Origin: JBDOQU01 sp039839375 | Lineage (GTDB): Bacteria; Pseudomonadota; Alphaproteobacteria; DSM-16000; Inquilinaceae | DNA length: 64,000 nucleotides | Assembly: GCF_039839375.1 (NCBI RefSeq) | Contig: NZ_JBDOQU010000020.1 | Span: 1-64,000 of the forward strand | Reading direction: 5' to 3' | Part shown: positions 26,312 to 36,066 of the stretch, piece after piece | Layout: each line of letters begins with the position of its first letter | Numbering within the stretch: the stretch's first letter is position 1 | The notes under the pieces: generated by a model | What the model saw: only the letters and a program-made list of their open reading frames with translations | Told to the model about the DNA's origin: nothing | The model's database searches: none | Program-made: the position numbers and the translations under genes

Positions 26312-27469
26312 ATGCCGGATTCCACCGCCATGGCGGTCATCGACAGCGATTATGTCACCCGCATCCTGCTGCGGCTGCTGAACACGGCCAGCCCGACCGG
26401 CTTCACCGACCATGTCGTCCATGTGGTGGGGGAGGAGCTGGAGGCGCTGGGCATCGCGTTCGAGATCACGCGCCGCGGCGCGATGCGGGCGAACCTGCCC
26501 GGCCGGGTGGCGTCACCGGACAGGTCCATCGTCGGCCATCTGGACACGCTGGGCGCGCTGGTGAAGGATCTGAAGCCCAACGGCCGCCTCGCCATCGTGT
26601 CGATCGGCACATGGTCGGCGCGGTTCGCCGAAGGGGCGCGGGTGACGGTGTTCACCGACCATGCCGCCCATCGCGGCACCATCCTGCCGCTCAAGGCCTC
26701 CGGCCACACCTATAATGACGAGATCGATACCCAGCCCGTCTCCTGGGATAATCTGGAGGTCCGGATCGACGAGCCGGTGCGCGACCGGAAGGATTTGATC
26801 GATCTCGGCTTCAATATCGGCGACTTCATCGCCGTCGACACGGTGCCGGAGATCCTGCCCAACGGCTTCATCAATTCCCGTCACCTGGACGACAAGGCGG
26901 GCGTTGCGGCGATGCTGGGCGCGGCCAAGGCGATCGTCGACCGCAAGGCGACCCTGCCGCTCGACTGCCATCTGCTGATGACGATATCGGAGGAGGTCGG
27001 GTCCGGCGCCTCGTCGGTCCTGCACCAGGACGTGGCGGAGATGGTGTCGGTCGACAACGGCACGGTGGCTCCGGGCCAGAACAGCCAGGAAACCGGCGTC
27101 ACCGTCGCCATGGCCGATTCGTCCGGCCCGTTCGACTATCACCTGACAAGGCGGATGATCGACCTCTGCCGGGAGAACGGCATCTCCCATCAGCGCGACG
27201 TTTTCAGATATTACCGCTGCGACAGCGCCTCGGCGGTGGAGGCGGGGAACGACATCCGCACCGCGCTCGTCTGCTTCGGCATCGACGCCTCCCACGGCTA
27301 TGAGCGGACGCATATGAACTCGATCTTGTCGGTCGCCTCGCTCCTCTACCACTATATGCAGAGCCCGCCGCTCTTCGAGCGCGACAAGGAGGCGATAGGC
27401 CCGCTGGAGGACTTCCCGGACACCGCATCCGACTGGGAAGATCCGGCGACCGTCGCGCTTACGCCGTGA
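26312..27469 (+). CDS. M42-family peptidase of the NAGGN osmolyte system
   Basis: This 385-residue co-catalytic metallopeptidase-fold protein shows SIVGHLDTLGALVKDLKPNG, FINSRHLDDKAGVAAMLGAA, LLMTISEEVGSGASS and SHGYERTHMNSI. These supply the His/Asp/Glu ligands of an M42/M20-type di-metal site. It lies 12 bases after ngg. A peptidase of this type is a regular third member of NAGGN operons and is presumed to recycle or trim the dipeptide osmolyte; the exact reaction is not established here. Confidence 0.92.
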   Translation: MPDSTAMAVIDSDYVTRILLRLLNTASPTGFTDHVVHVVGEELEALGIAFEITRRGAMRANLPGRVASPDRSIVGHLDTLGALVKDLKPNGRLAIVSIGTWSARFAEGARVTVFTDHAAHRGTILPLKASGHTYNDEIDTQPVSWDNLEVRIDEPVRDRKDLIDLGFNIGDFIAVDTVPEILPNGFINSRHLDDKAGVAAMLGAAKAIVDRKATLPLDCHLLMTISEEVGSGASSVLHQDVAEMVSVDNGTVAPGQNSQETGVTVAMADSSGPFDYHLTRRMIDLCRENGISHQRDVFRYYRCDSASAVEAGNDIRTALVCFGIDASHGYERTHMNSILSVASLLYHYMQSPPLFERDKEAIGPLEDFPDTASDWEDPATVALTP

Positions 27470-27696
27470 GATGATATGCAACCGAGGACGCTTGCCTAAA
27501 CGGGCGCTTCCTGTGCATAGTTAACAAGTTCGTAAGGCCTATTGGGTTTTGCGGGCGGGTCGTGAGAAGGCTTGGCGTGGCGCGGTCATCAATCCCGGTT
27601 AGAGAAACTTCGATCCCCGGCCTGTCCGGGCGATACGGAGTCGCACAGGGCTGTCCGACGCTCCCCTCTGTCCGTGAGCTTCTCGGGTGTGCATCG

Positions 27697-27715
27697 GGGA
27701 TGCGGAAGGCATCCC
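27697..27715 (+). promoter_or_regulatory. Hairpin in the leader of the cold-shock gene
   Basis: GGGATGC / GCATCCC with a five-base loop lies 22 bases before the start codon of the double cold-shock-domain gene, inside a leader of 200 bases or more. Cold-shock mRNAs often have structured leaders that change fold with temperature. Whether this hairpin does so is inference. Confidence 0.45.
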
Positions 27716-27736
27716 GACTTGGAGTTTCTGTTTCCG

Positions 27737-28390
27737 ATGATGAACCGTCGTAATTTCTCCCAGCCGTCGCCGTCCCAGACGAACGTGACGGCCGTCGTGA
27801 AGTGGTACAACCCAACCAAGGGATTCGGATTCGTGCAGCCGTCGGACGGCTCGCCGGACGCGTTCCTGCACGCATCGGTGGTTGAACAGGCCGGACACCG
27901 TGAGGTGATGGAAGGCGCGACGATCGTCTGCGACCTGTCCGACGGCCAGAAGGGTCCGCAGGTCGCGGCCATCCACAACCTCGATAATTCGACCGGCACG
28001 TCCGGCGGCAGCCGCGGCTTTGGCGGCGGTGGTGGCGGTGGCGGGTATGGCGACCGCGATCGTGGCGGCTACGGCGATCGTGATCGCGGCGGGTATGGCG
28101 ACCGTGACCGCGGCGGCTTTGGCGGCGGCGGCTTCGGGGGTGGCGGCTATGGCGGCCCGCGCGGTGGCGGCGGACCGGCCGGCGTTTCCGTCGAAGGCAC
28201 GGTCAAGTTCTACAATGCGGCGAAGGGCTTCGGCTTCATCACGCCGGACGATGGCGGCAAGGACGTCTTCGTCTCCTCCCGCACGCTGGAGCGGGCCGGC
28301 CTGATGCAGCTTGAAACCGATCAGCGCGTGCGGGTCTCCACCCGCATGGGCCAGAAGGGTCCGATGGCCGATTCGGTCGAACTGGCCTGA
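27737..28390 (+). CDS. Two-domain cold-shock protein with RG-rich linker
   Basis: This 217-residue protein has two cold-shock domains with RNP motifs. The first is KWYNPTKGFGFVQPSD followed by AFLHASVV; the second is KFYNAAKGFGFITPDD followed by DVFVSSRTL. A Gly/Arg-rich linker joins them (about 85-140), with three near-identical YGDRDRGG repeats and GGGG runs, resembling an RGG RNA-binding region. Paired CSD proteins occur in alphaproteobacteria, where they act as RNA chaperones in cold or stationary phase; the repeat-bearing linker is longer than usual. ATG 27737 or 27740 is the start; the open frame upstream is leader. A terminator follows. Confidence 0.9.
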   Translation: MMNRRNFSQPSPSQTNVTAVVKWYNPTKGFGFVQPSDGSPDAFLHASVVEQAGHREVMEGATIVCDLSDGQKGPQVAAIHNLDNSTGTSGGSRGFGGGGGGGGYGDRDRGGYGDRDRGGYGDRDRGGFGGGGFGGGGYGGPRGGGGPAGVSVEGTVKFYNAAKGFGFITPDDGGKDVFVSSRTLERAGLMQLETDQRVRVSTRMGQKGPMADSVELA

Positions 28391-28434
28391 AGCCGGCAAA
28401 AGCCGACAAAAGCCTACATTTAAAAAATTGGGAG

Positions 28435-28464
28435 ACGGCGGTCCTTCGGGGCCGCCGTTTTCTC
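28435..28464 (+). terminator. Rho-independent terminator after the cold-shock gene
   Basis: ACGGCGGTCC and GGGCCGCCGT pair (one G-U) around a TTCG tetraloop, followed by TTTTCTCTTT. It lies 45 bases after the stop codon. The UUCG loop and the pyrimidine tail make it a strong candidate. Confidence 0.9.
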
Positions 28465-28581
28465 TTTCGCGTTCCCGCCGTGTCGTCGGACGGCCAGCCG
28501 AAGTCGCAGCCGTCATAGCCCCGGCCGCGCGCCGAACCCATTCTCTGGACAAGAAGGTTCTTCCGGTTCGGGGGATATGCG

Positions 28582-29544
28582 ATGGCGCTGTTGGATTTTC
28601 GTCTGGCCAGGAAGGCAGCCGCTCCGGCGACGGAGCCGCCGGACGCCGCACTGGAAGAACTGGTGCCGTCCTTCCTCCAGGGATTCTCGATAGAGACGCT
28701 GCCCCAGGTCGCCGCCAAGACCCCAAGCTACCAGGACCTCGTTCCCGAGGGCGCCAGCGTCTATATCGCCTTCGTCCCCGGTTCGGACTGGCGGGATATC
28801 GTCCATGTGGCGAAGAGGCTGAGGCATGAAGGGCTGAACCCGGTGCCCCACGTCCCGGCCCGGACGATGGAGGGGCGTGAGGAGCTGGAACGCTATCTCG
28901 GCCGTCTCTCCGAAGATGCCGGCGTTACCCAGGTGCTGGCGATCGGCGGCGACGTTCCCGCCCCGGCGGGGGAGTTCGCCTCCACCATGGACATGCTGGA
29001 GACGGGGCTGTTCGACCGGTTCGGCATCCGGCGGATCGGCGTTGCCGGCCATCCGGAAGGCTACAAGCCGATCGGCGATGCCGGGATCATGGCCTCGATC
29101 AAGGACAAGAACGCCTTCTCATCCCGGACCGACGCCGATCTCCACATCGTCACGCAATTCTGCTTCGATGCTCGCACGGTCATCGATTGGGACCGCAGGC
29201 TGCGCCGCGCCGGCAACCATCTGCCGATCCATATCGGCATCGCCGGTCCCGCTAAGCTGAAGAGCCTGATGCATTACGCGGCGCTGTGCGGCGTCGGCGC
29301 GTCGGCCAAGGTGCTGAAGCGCCAGGCGTTCAACATGGCGAAGCTGGCCTCGGTCTCCGCGCCCGACCGGATCGTCGCCGACCTCGCCCGCTACAAGGCG
29401 ACCGACCCCGATTGCGGCATCGCCCAGGCCCATTTTTTCACCTTCGGCGGCCTCCAGCGCGCCGCCGACTGGCTGGACGCCGCCATCAAAGCCGACTTCA
29501 CCCCCACCCAAACCGGCTTCGACGTCCACCGCGACCTGGGATAG
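28582..29544 (+). CDS. Methylenetetrahydrofolate reductase family protein
   Basis: This 320-residue TIM-barrel protein is distantly related to MetF. Recognisable parts are VYIAFVPGSDW, QVLAIGGDVPAPAGEFASTM, RIGVAGHPEGY, LHIVTQFCFDARTVIDW and PIHIGIAGPAKLKSLMHYA. The IGGD and QFCFD elements match the folate/FAD pocket segments of the family. Such divergent MetF proteins accompany betaine-type corrinoid methyltransferase genes in other alphaproteobacteria, and the mtg genes lie 13 kb away. I infer that it handles methyl-THF generated there, perhaps in the oxidative direction. It is not obviously the biosynthetic MetF. Confidence 0.85.
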   Translation: MALLDFRLARKAAAPATEPPDAALEELVPSFLQGFSIETLPQVAAKTPSYQDLVPEGASVYIAFVPGSDWRDIVHVAKRLRHEGLNPVPHVPARTMEGREELERYLGRLSEDAGVTQVLAIGGDVPAPAGEFASTMDMLETGLFDRFGIRRIGVAGHPEGYKPIGDAGIMASIKDKNAFSSRTDADLHIVTQFCFDARTVIDWDRRLRRAGNHLPIHIGIAGPAKLKSLMHYAALCGVGASAKVLKRQAFNMAKLASVSAPDRIVADLARYKATDPDCGIAQAHFFTFGGLQRAADWLDAAIKADFTPTQTGFDVHRDLG

Positions 29545-29562
29545 GCGCAGGAACGCCCACTA

Positions 29563-29712
29563 GGTCACCCCGGACTTGATCCGGGGTCCAGGGGCCTTGC
29601 CGAAGGAGGCCTTCACGCTGTCCGGCGGGGCTGAAAGGTCAGCGCCGCTGGATTCCCGATCAAGTCGGGAATGACCTTTTTAGGTCATGCCGGACCCCGA
29701 TCCGGCATCCAT
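29563..29712. repeat. Cluster of short palindromic intergenic repeats
   Basis: Three units lie in tandem. 29563-29590 has CCCCGGACTTGATCCGGGG, 29648-29676 has TTCCCGATCAAGTCGGGAA, and 29682-29712 has ATGCCGGACCCCGATCCGGC. Each is an imperfect dyad of the GTCATTCCCGACTTGATCGGGAA type also found at 10063 and 55.06-55.40 kb. They separate the MetF-like gene from the accessory patch to the right. Confidence 0.75.
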
Positions 29713-29823
29713 ACGGTATCGATGCCGGTGAAGCTGTCTCCGGTTCTTCGCCATCGCTGAAGCGGCATGGACCTATGGATCCTTGCGTTGGATGGTTGCA
29801 AGAATGGAGGAGGGAAAAGGGCC

Positions 29824-30075
29824 ATGAAATCTCAAACCAGCAATTACGCTCTTCGCCTCCTTTCCTCCGTAAAGGCGGAGGCGGAGAAGGTGGCGGCGGA
29901 GGAGGGGACGACCCTCAACCAATTCATCAATGTGGCCGTCGCGGAAAAGCTGTCCGCCCTTAGAACGGAGAGGTATTTCCGCGAACGGGCGGAGCGGGGC
30001 GAGCTTTCAGCATTCGAATCCTTCCTCGATGGCACCGATGACGAACCAGCAGGCTCCGGCGACGATATTCGCTGA
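29824..30075 (+). CDS. HicB/Arc-like ribbon-helix-helix antitoxin-type protein, unpaired
   Basis: This 83-residue protein begins MKSQTSNYALRLLSSVKAEA and continues TTLNQFINVAVAEKLSALRT. That is the ribbon-helix-helix DNA-binding pattern of HicB-family antitoxins without the degraded RNase HB part. ATG 29824 follows GGAGGGAAAAGGG. No toxin gene is seen on either side, so it is either an orphan antitoxin or a stand-alone repressor. It stands at the left edge of the AT-rich accessory patch. Confidence 0.8.
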   Translation: MKSQTSNYALRLLSSVKAEAEKVAAEEGTTLNQFINVAVAEKLSALRTERYFRERAERGELSAFESFLDGTDDEPAGSGDDIR

Positions 30076-30556
30076 ATCCCTCATCCATTGCCGGCCGTCA
30101 CGCTGAACAACTCGGTTTCGGACCGGCGCGCATCACTCCTTCCAACTGCTGCGCGGCTATCGCCATGGGTTGAGAATCGGTCGAGCGCCTGACTACCAAT
30201 TAATTGCTATCCACCTGACGGAGGATGCGACGACGGTCAAGGTTTACAATCTGTAGGTGATCGGGGAAGATAATACGGTTGTACAGCGACGGATGTTGCG
30301 AATAGATCGGGCGGCTGACTCTACGCTGCACCAGCAGGGTCCATAGTTGTGCTTAGATAACATTTGCGCGTCGCATACAGCCGTAACCGCAGCTTCTTTC
30401 TGTATAACTCAGGTACGATAAACAATCTTGGTTAGAATTATCCGAGTGCGGTCGTGATTTCGGAGAGGAGGCACCTCCTTAGCGGTTTCATAAGCTTGAA
30501 TGGCGTTTCCTTACCGCTGTCTGTCGGGCCGGCATCTCTAGCAAAGGTGGATGCCA
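30076..30556. other. Gene-poor accessory stretch with a possible coding relic
   Basis: No supported gene lies in these 480 bases. A frame from about 30134 to the stop at 30256 gives HSFQLLRGYRHGLRIGRAPD followed by YQLIAIHLTEDATTVKVYNL without an ATG, which reads like the tail of a lost protein. GC falls steadily to the right towards the AT-rich membrane-protein gene. This may be one edge of transferred DNA; no integrase, tRNA or clear direct repeat was found. Confidence 0.4.
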
Positions 30557-31225
30557 ATGTCGAAACCTCTTATCGCATTGACCGAAATCATTCTGCCGAT
30601 TGCGGTTGCTTTATATTTTTTCGGATGGATATATACTTACTACTGGTTGGAATATTTTGGCGGCGATGTTAGTGCAATAGATTTAAATATTTATTTTATT
30701 ATCGTGTATTCATTTTCTGTGTTGTCATTTTTTTTAGAGATTCTATGGAATTATATTTTCAATATTATTTCTGGTTTTTCGGTATTGATGTCGATATTTT
30801 TGATCGTTATTATATATTTATTGATCGTCAGATATTTTAGAGACCACGCAAGTACTTTCATCAGCCGTTTGGCGAGCCCAGTTGTCTATGCAATGGTGTT
30901 TGTGGTCATAATTACCGGGGGGTACTTTATTTCGCGAGAAGCTGGAATCGCGAAAGCCCATGAGATCCGGCGCAACCCACAACAGTTGATCTATTTTGTA
31001 CTGAAGAAGAATGGTCGGCCCGACGACCCGATCTTCGATGGACCTTTTCAAAACTGGAATAACGGATATCAACTGTACAAGATCACTGCGACTAAAGATT
31101 TCTATATCGTCCTTTGGCAAAGCAGTCCCGGAGAGGTGGGATGGGTTTTCGAGATTCCTCGTTCTAGCGTCTCTGCGGCTCAAATTCTCATGCGGAATGA
31201 CCCAGCCGTCAGGAGGGATCAATGA
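30557..31225 (+). CDS. AT-rich membrane protein of unknown function
   Basis: This 222-residue protein has four predicted membrane segments in its first 125 residues (ILPIAVALYFFGWIYTYYWL, IIVYSFSVLSFFLEILW, LMSIFLIVIIYLLIV, VVYAMVFVVIITGGYFI) and a soluble C-terminal half of about 95 residues. Codon use is far more AT-rich than anything else here, a sign of recent transfer. AAAGGTGG (30543-30550) gives better spacing to ATG 30557 than to ATG 30551. Its stop overlaps the next gene's start by four bases. I do not recognise the family. Confidence 0.75.
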   Translation: MSKPLIALTEIILPIAVALYFFGWIYTYYWLEYFGGDVSAIDLNIYFIIVYSFSVLSFFLEILWNYIFNIISGFSVLMSIFLIVIIYLLIVRYFRDHASTFISRLASPVVYAMVFVVIITGGYFISREAGIAKAHEIRRNPQQLIYFVLKKNGRPDDPIFDGPFQNWNNGYQLYKITATKDFYIVLWQSSPGEVGWVFEIPRSSVSAAQILMRNDPAVRRDQ

Positions 31226-31770
31226 TCAGGCTCTTGCTCATGGTTGTGCTGACGTGCGCACCAACAAGAACGACGTTAGCGCAAGATTATTCCGAGTCTG
31301 CAGTCTATCTATATGTTGACGAGAACGGCGCGCCGATTCTCGGATATCGGATCGAATCCGTAACGGAGGGTGGCAACAACTTTCGCACTTGTGATGATCA
31401 ACTCATGAGGGTTGATCCAGTCGATCTCCATTTTATCTCGGGAGGCTGCAACCGACCCGCGCTCTCCAGTCCGGTAGCGGTTGGCCCTCCAGACATTGAC
31501 ACGCAGACCGGGCCAGAAATGTCTCTAATAGGTAGCCGCGTGGTCGCTTCGAATGGCGCCGGGGTTGGGACCATCGAGGATGTCGTTGTCGACGCCGATA
31601 CGGGTAGTGTGCGCCAACTTGTGATCGCGGTGGGAGACTTTCTCGGCGTCGGAGAAAAATTGGTTGCAGTCGATATCGCGGATATCGAGTGGCGGACCAA
31701 CGAGAACATTGTTTTGTTCGCAACACCCGCGGAAGTAGAGGCGCTACCGGAGTTCACCTATTCTGACTAA
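31222..31770 (+). CDS. Exported PRC-barrel domain protein
   Basis: This 182-residue protein has an N-terminal signal peptide (LLLMVVLTCAPTRTTLAQ). A PRC-barrel-like domain occupies its last 80 residues (LIGSRVVASNGAGVGTIEDV and LVIAVGDFLGVGEKLVAVDI). It is translationally coupled (ATGA) to the AT-rich membrane protein, so the two probably work together at the envelope. GC is intermediate between the upstream gene and the chromosome. PRC-barrel proteins range from photosynthetic reaction-centre subunits to RNA-processing factors, so function is open. Confidence 0.8.
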   Translation: MIRLLLMVVLTCAPTRTTLAQDYSESAVYLYVDENGAPILGYRIESVTEGGNNFRTCDDQLMRVDPVDLHFISGGCNRPALSSPVAVGPPDIDTQTGPEMSLIGSRVVASNGAGVGTIEDVVVDADTGSVRQLVIAVGDFLGVGEKLVAVDIADIEWRTNENIVLFATPAEVEALPEFTYSD

Positions 31771-31832
31771 TAAGACCAAACCATGGGTCGTAAAACTACG
31801 AGGTCGGCTTATGAGGGCCAGGGTATGGCTCG

Positions 31833-32573
31833 TCATCCCGCGAAGAAGGCGGCGGCCATGATCAGCCCCAGCGCCACGATGCCGATCCGCAGGGCCGTCG
31901 GCGGGATGCGGCGGGCGAGGCGGGCGCCGGCATAGCCGCCGGCGATGGCGGCGACAGTCATGATAGCCGCCTCCTTCCAATGGACCGCGCCGCCGACGGC
32001 GTAGGCGGCGACCGCGATCGTCGTCAGCACGGCGGAAAGCGCGGTCTTCAGCCCGTTCATGGCGTTCAGGCTGGTCATGCCGAACAGCGCCAGATGGGCC
32101 AGCAGCAGGATGCCGAGCCCGCCATTGAAATAGCCGCCATAGACGGAGACGACGAACAGCGCCGCCAGCATCTGCCCCTTGCCGCCCGCTCCACGCCGGC
32201 GCATCGCGTCGGATAGCTTGCCGCCGAAGGCGAACAGCGCCGTCGCCGCCAGCAGCAGCCAGGGCACGATTGCCCGGAAGACATCGTCCGGCGTCACCAG
32301 CAGCAGCAACGCGCCCACCAGCCCGCCCGCCAGACTGACAGCCGCCAGCCAGGGCAGCCCGACGCTCGCCACCGGCGTCAGGTCGCGACGGAATCCATAG
32401 GCCCCACTGACATAGCCGGGCAGCAGCGCGACAGTGCCGGTGGCGTTGGCGGCGACAGGGGGCACTCCGGCATGGATCAGCGCCGGCAGGGTAAGGAAGC
32501 TGCCGCCGCCCGCCATGGCGTTCAGCGCGCCGGCCAGGAAGGCGGCGGCCATCAACAGGGCGATCGTGGTCAT
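31833..32573 (-). CDS. TauE/SafE (TSUP) family permease
   Basis: This 246-residue integral membrane protein has about eight hydrophobic segments and the family pattern (AAAFLAGALNAMAGGGSFLT near the N terminus, YFNGGLGILLLAHLALFG later). TSUP proteins move sulfite, sulfoacetate and other small anions. It lies nine bases after betB in the betA-betB direction, so it is probably the last gene of the bet operon. A role in exporting an acidic by-product of choline metabolism, or simply an unrelated substrate, are both possible. Confidence 0.88.
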   Translation of the reverse strand: MTTIALLMAAAFLAGALNAMAGGGSFLTLPALIHAGVPPVAANATGTVALLPGYVSGAYGFRRDLTPVASVGLPWLAAVSLAGGLVGALLLLVTPDDVFRAIVPWLLLAATALFAFGGKLSDAMRRRGAGGKGQMLAALFVVSVYGGYFNGGLGILLLAHLALFGMTSLNAMNGLKTALSAVLTTIAVAAYAVGGAVHWKEAAIMTVAAIAGGYAGARLARRIPPTALRIGIVALGLIMAAAFFAG

Positions 32574-32582
32574 GGAGGATGG

Positions 32583-34051
<1,469 letters not shown>

Positions 34052-34055
<4 letters not shown>

Positions 34056-35719
34056 CTCTGGTCGGTTTCCCAGTTCGGGGCTCGATAGACGGGGGCGTCG
34101 GAGGGCGGCAAAGGCGTCCGGCCCAGGATCATGTCGGCCGCCTTTTCCGCGATCATGATGGTCGGCGCGTTCAGATTGCCGCTGACGATCGACGGCATGA
34201 TGGAACTGTCGACGACGCGCAAGCCCTCCACGCCATGGACGCGCGCCTGTCCGTCCACGACCGCCATCTCATCCTCGCCCATCTTGCAGGCGCAGGAGGG
34301 GTGGTAGGCGCTTTCGGCATTGTTGCGCACGAACTCGTCGATCTCCGCATCCGTCCGCACTTCCTTGCCCGGCTTCAGCTCCTCGCCGCGATAGGGGTCG
34401 AAGGCGGGCTGGGCGAAGATCTCCCGCGTCAGCCGGACGGCGGCCCGCATCTCGATCCAGTCCTCGTCCCTGGACATCAGGTTGGGCTGGATGATAGGCG
34501 CGTCCGTCGGGTCGGCGCTGCGCAGCCTGATCCAGCCCCGGCTTTGGGATCGCATCGGCCCGACATGGGCTTGGAAGCCGTGCCTGTCGGTGGGGTTGGA
34601 GCCGTCATAATTCACCGACATCGGCAGGAAGTGATATTGCAAGTCCGGATGCGGCACGCCCGGCCGGCTGCGGATGAACGCGCCGGATTCGAAATGATTG
34701 GTCGCGCCCAGCCCGGTCTTGAGGAGATACCATTCCAGCCCGATCCGCGCCTTCGCGATCGGGTTCATCGCGTTGTAGAGCGTGATCGGCTGCGTGCATT
34801 CATACTGGACGTAAAGCTCCAGATGGTCCTGGAGGTTCTGCCCCACGCCCGGCCTGTCCGCCACGATCTCGATCCCCAGCGCCTTCAGATCGTCCGCAGG
34901 TCCGATGCCGGACAGCAGCAGAAGCTGGGGGGAGTTGATCGCCCCGGCCGACAGGATGACCTCCCGCTCCGCCCGGACGCGCACGGTCTCCCCGTCCCGG
35001 ACATATTCCACCCCGACCGCGCGGCCCTTCTCGAACAGCAGGCGGGTTGTCAGGGCGCCGGTGATCCTGGTCAGGTTGGGCCGCTTCTCGGCGGGATGCA
35101 GATAGGCGACGGCGGCGCTCCAGCGGCGGCCATTATGGACGGTCATGTCCATGGGGCCGAATCCTTCCTGCTGGTAGCCGTTCTGGTCGTCGGTCAGCGG
35201 ATAGCCCGCCTGCTTCCCTGCCTGGATGAAGGCGTCGTAGAGCGGGTTTCGGCAGGCGCCGGTGGAGACATGGAGCGGCCCGCTATCGCCGTGATAGGCG
35301 TCGCCGCCCTTGTTCCGCGTCTCTGCCCGGCGGAAATAGGGAAGGCAATGGGCGTAGGACCAGTGCTCCATCCCCGGAGCCTCGGCCCACCGGTCGTAAT
35401 CCAGCGCGTTGCCGCGCACATAGGCCATGCCGTTGATGGAGGATGACCCGCCCAGCAGTCGCCCCCTCGGCCAGTGCAGACGGCGGCCGTTCATATGCTC
35501 CTGCGGCTCGGTCCGGTAGTCCCAGGACAGCTTGGGATCGTTCATCGGGTAGCTGAGGGCCGACGGCATATGGATGCGCCAGTCCCACCAGGGGTCAGGT
35601 CCGCCGGCCTCGACCAGCAGCACCTTGTGGTCGCCCTCCTCCGTCAGCCTGTTGGCCAGGACGCAACCGGCCGACCCGGCGCCGACGATGACGTAATCGA
35701 AATTCTGGCTCGTGCTCAT
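34052..35719 (-). CDS. betA: Choline dehydrogenase
   Basis: This 555-residue GMC-family flavoprotein oxidises choline to betaine aldehyde. The FAD dinucleotide motif is YVIVGAGSAGCVLANRLTEE. GMC signatures include GGSSSINGMAYVRGNALDYD and AGAINSPQLLLLSGIGP. The active-site histidine is expected in SAYHPSCACKMG, and NLNAPTIMIAEKAADMI lies near the end. ATG 35719 (MSTSQNFDYVI) is the preferred start. It is first in betA-betB-TSUP and divergent from choX. No betI repressor gene is present, so control of choline catabolism must differ from the enterobacterial betIBA scheme or act from elsewhere. Confidence 0.97.
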
Positions 35720-36066
35720 GAACGACACTCTTCGGCCCCGGAAAGCGGGCCAGCCTCTCCATGCGCGGCCTTCAGGTCAACCGTCCTGTTTCAGCCGCGT
35801 CATCCGTTGCTGCGTTGCAAAAATATTCTGGCGTTCTTCGTTCCTGATACGGATCGATGGCAATTTCATTTCCCGATCCCGGTAATGAAGTTGTCTCAAC
35901 TGCCGAAAAGAGGTCGTTTCCGGAATGGTTCGGGTCCGGCCGCCTCTTGTGGTCGGAAAGATTGTCGCTAGGATAGTCTCAAATTCGACCTATCGCGCAA
36001 CGTCGCGGTTTTCAGGAGGCACCACCCGGAAACGGGCAACAATCAGCAATAAAAGGAGGAAAGGGC
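35720..36066. promoter_or_regulatory. Divergent control region between betA and choX
   Basis: These 347 bases lie between divergent betA and choX starts and must hold both promoters. They contain no gene. A short perfect dyad, AGTTGTCTCAACT (35889-35901), sits near the middle and is a possible regulator site. A strong Shine-Dalgarno (AAGGAGG, 36053-36059) precedes choX. No BetI-type site was recognised. Confidence 0.55.

Noticed and set aside
27572..27736. N-terminal extension of the cold-shock protein
   Set aside because: The extra 55 codons have no cold-shock similarity. ATG 27737 follows a GGAG and fits the domain start, so the stretch is leader RNA.
30454..30672. 72-codon ORF in the AT-rich patch
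   Set aside because: It overlaps the membrane-protein gene in another frame and lacks a good ribosome-binding site or family likeness.
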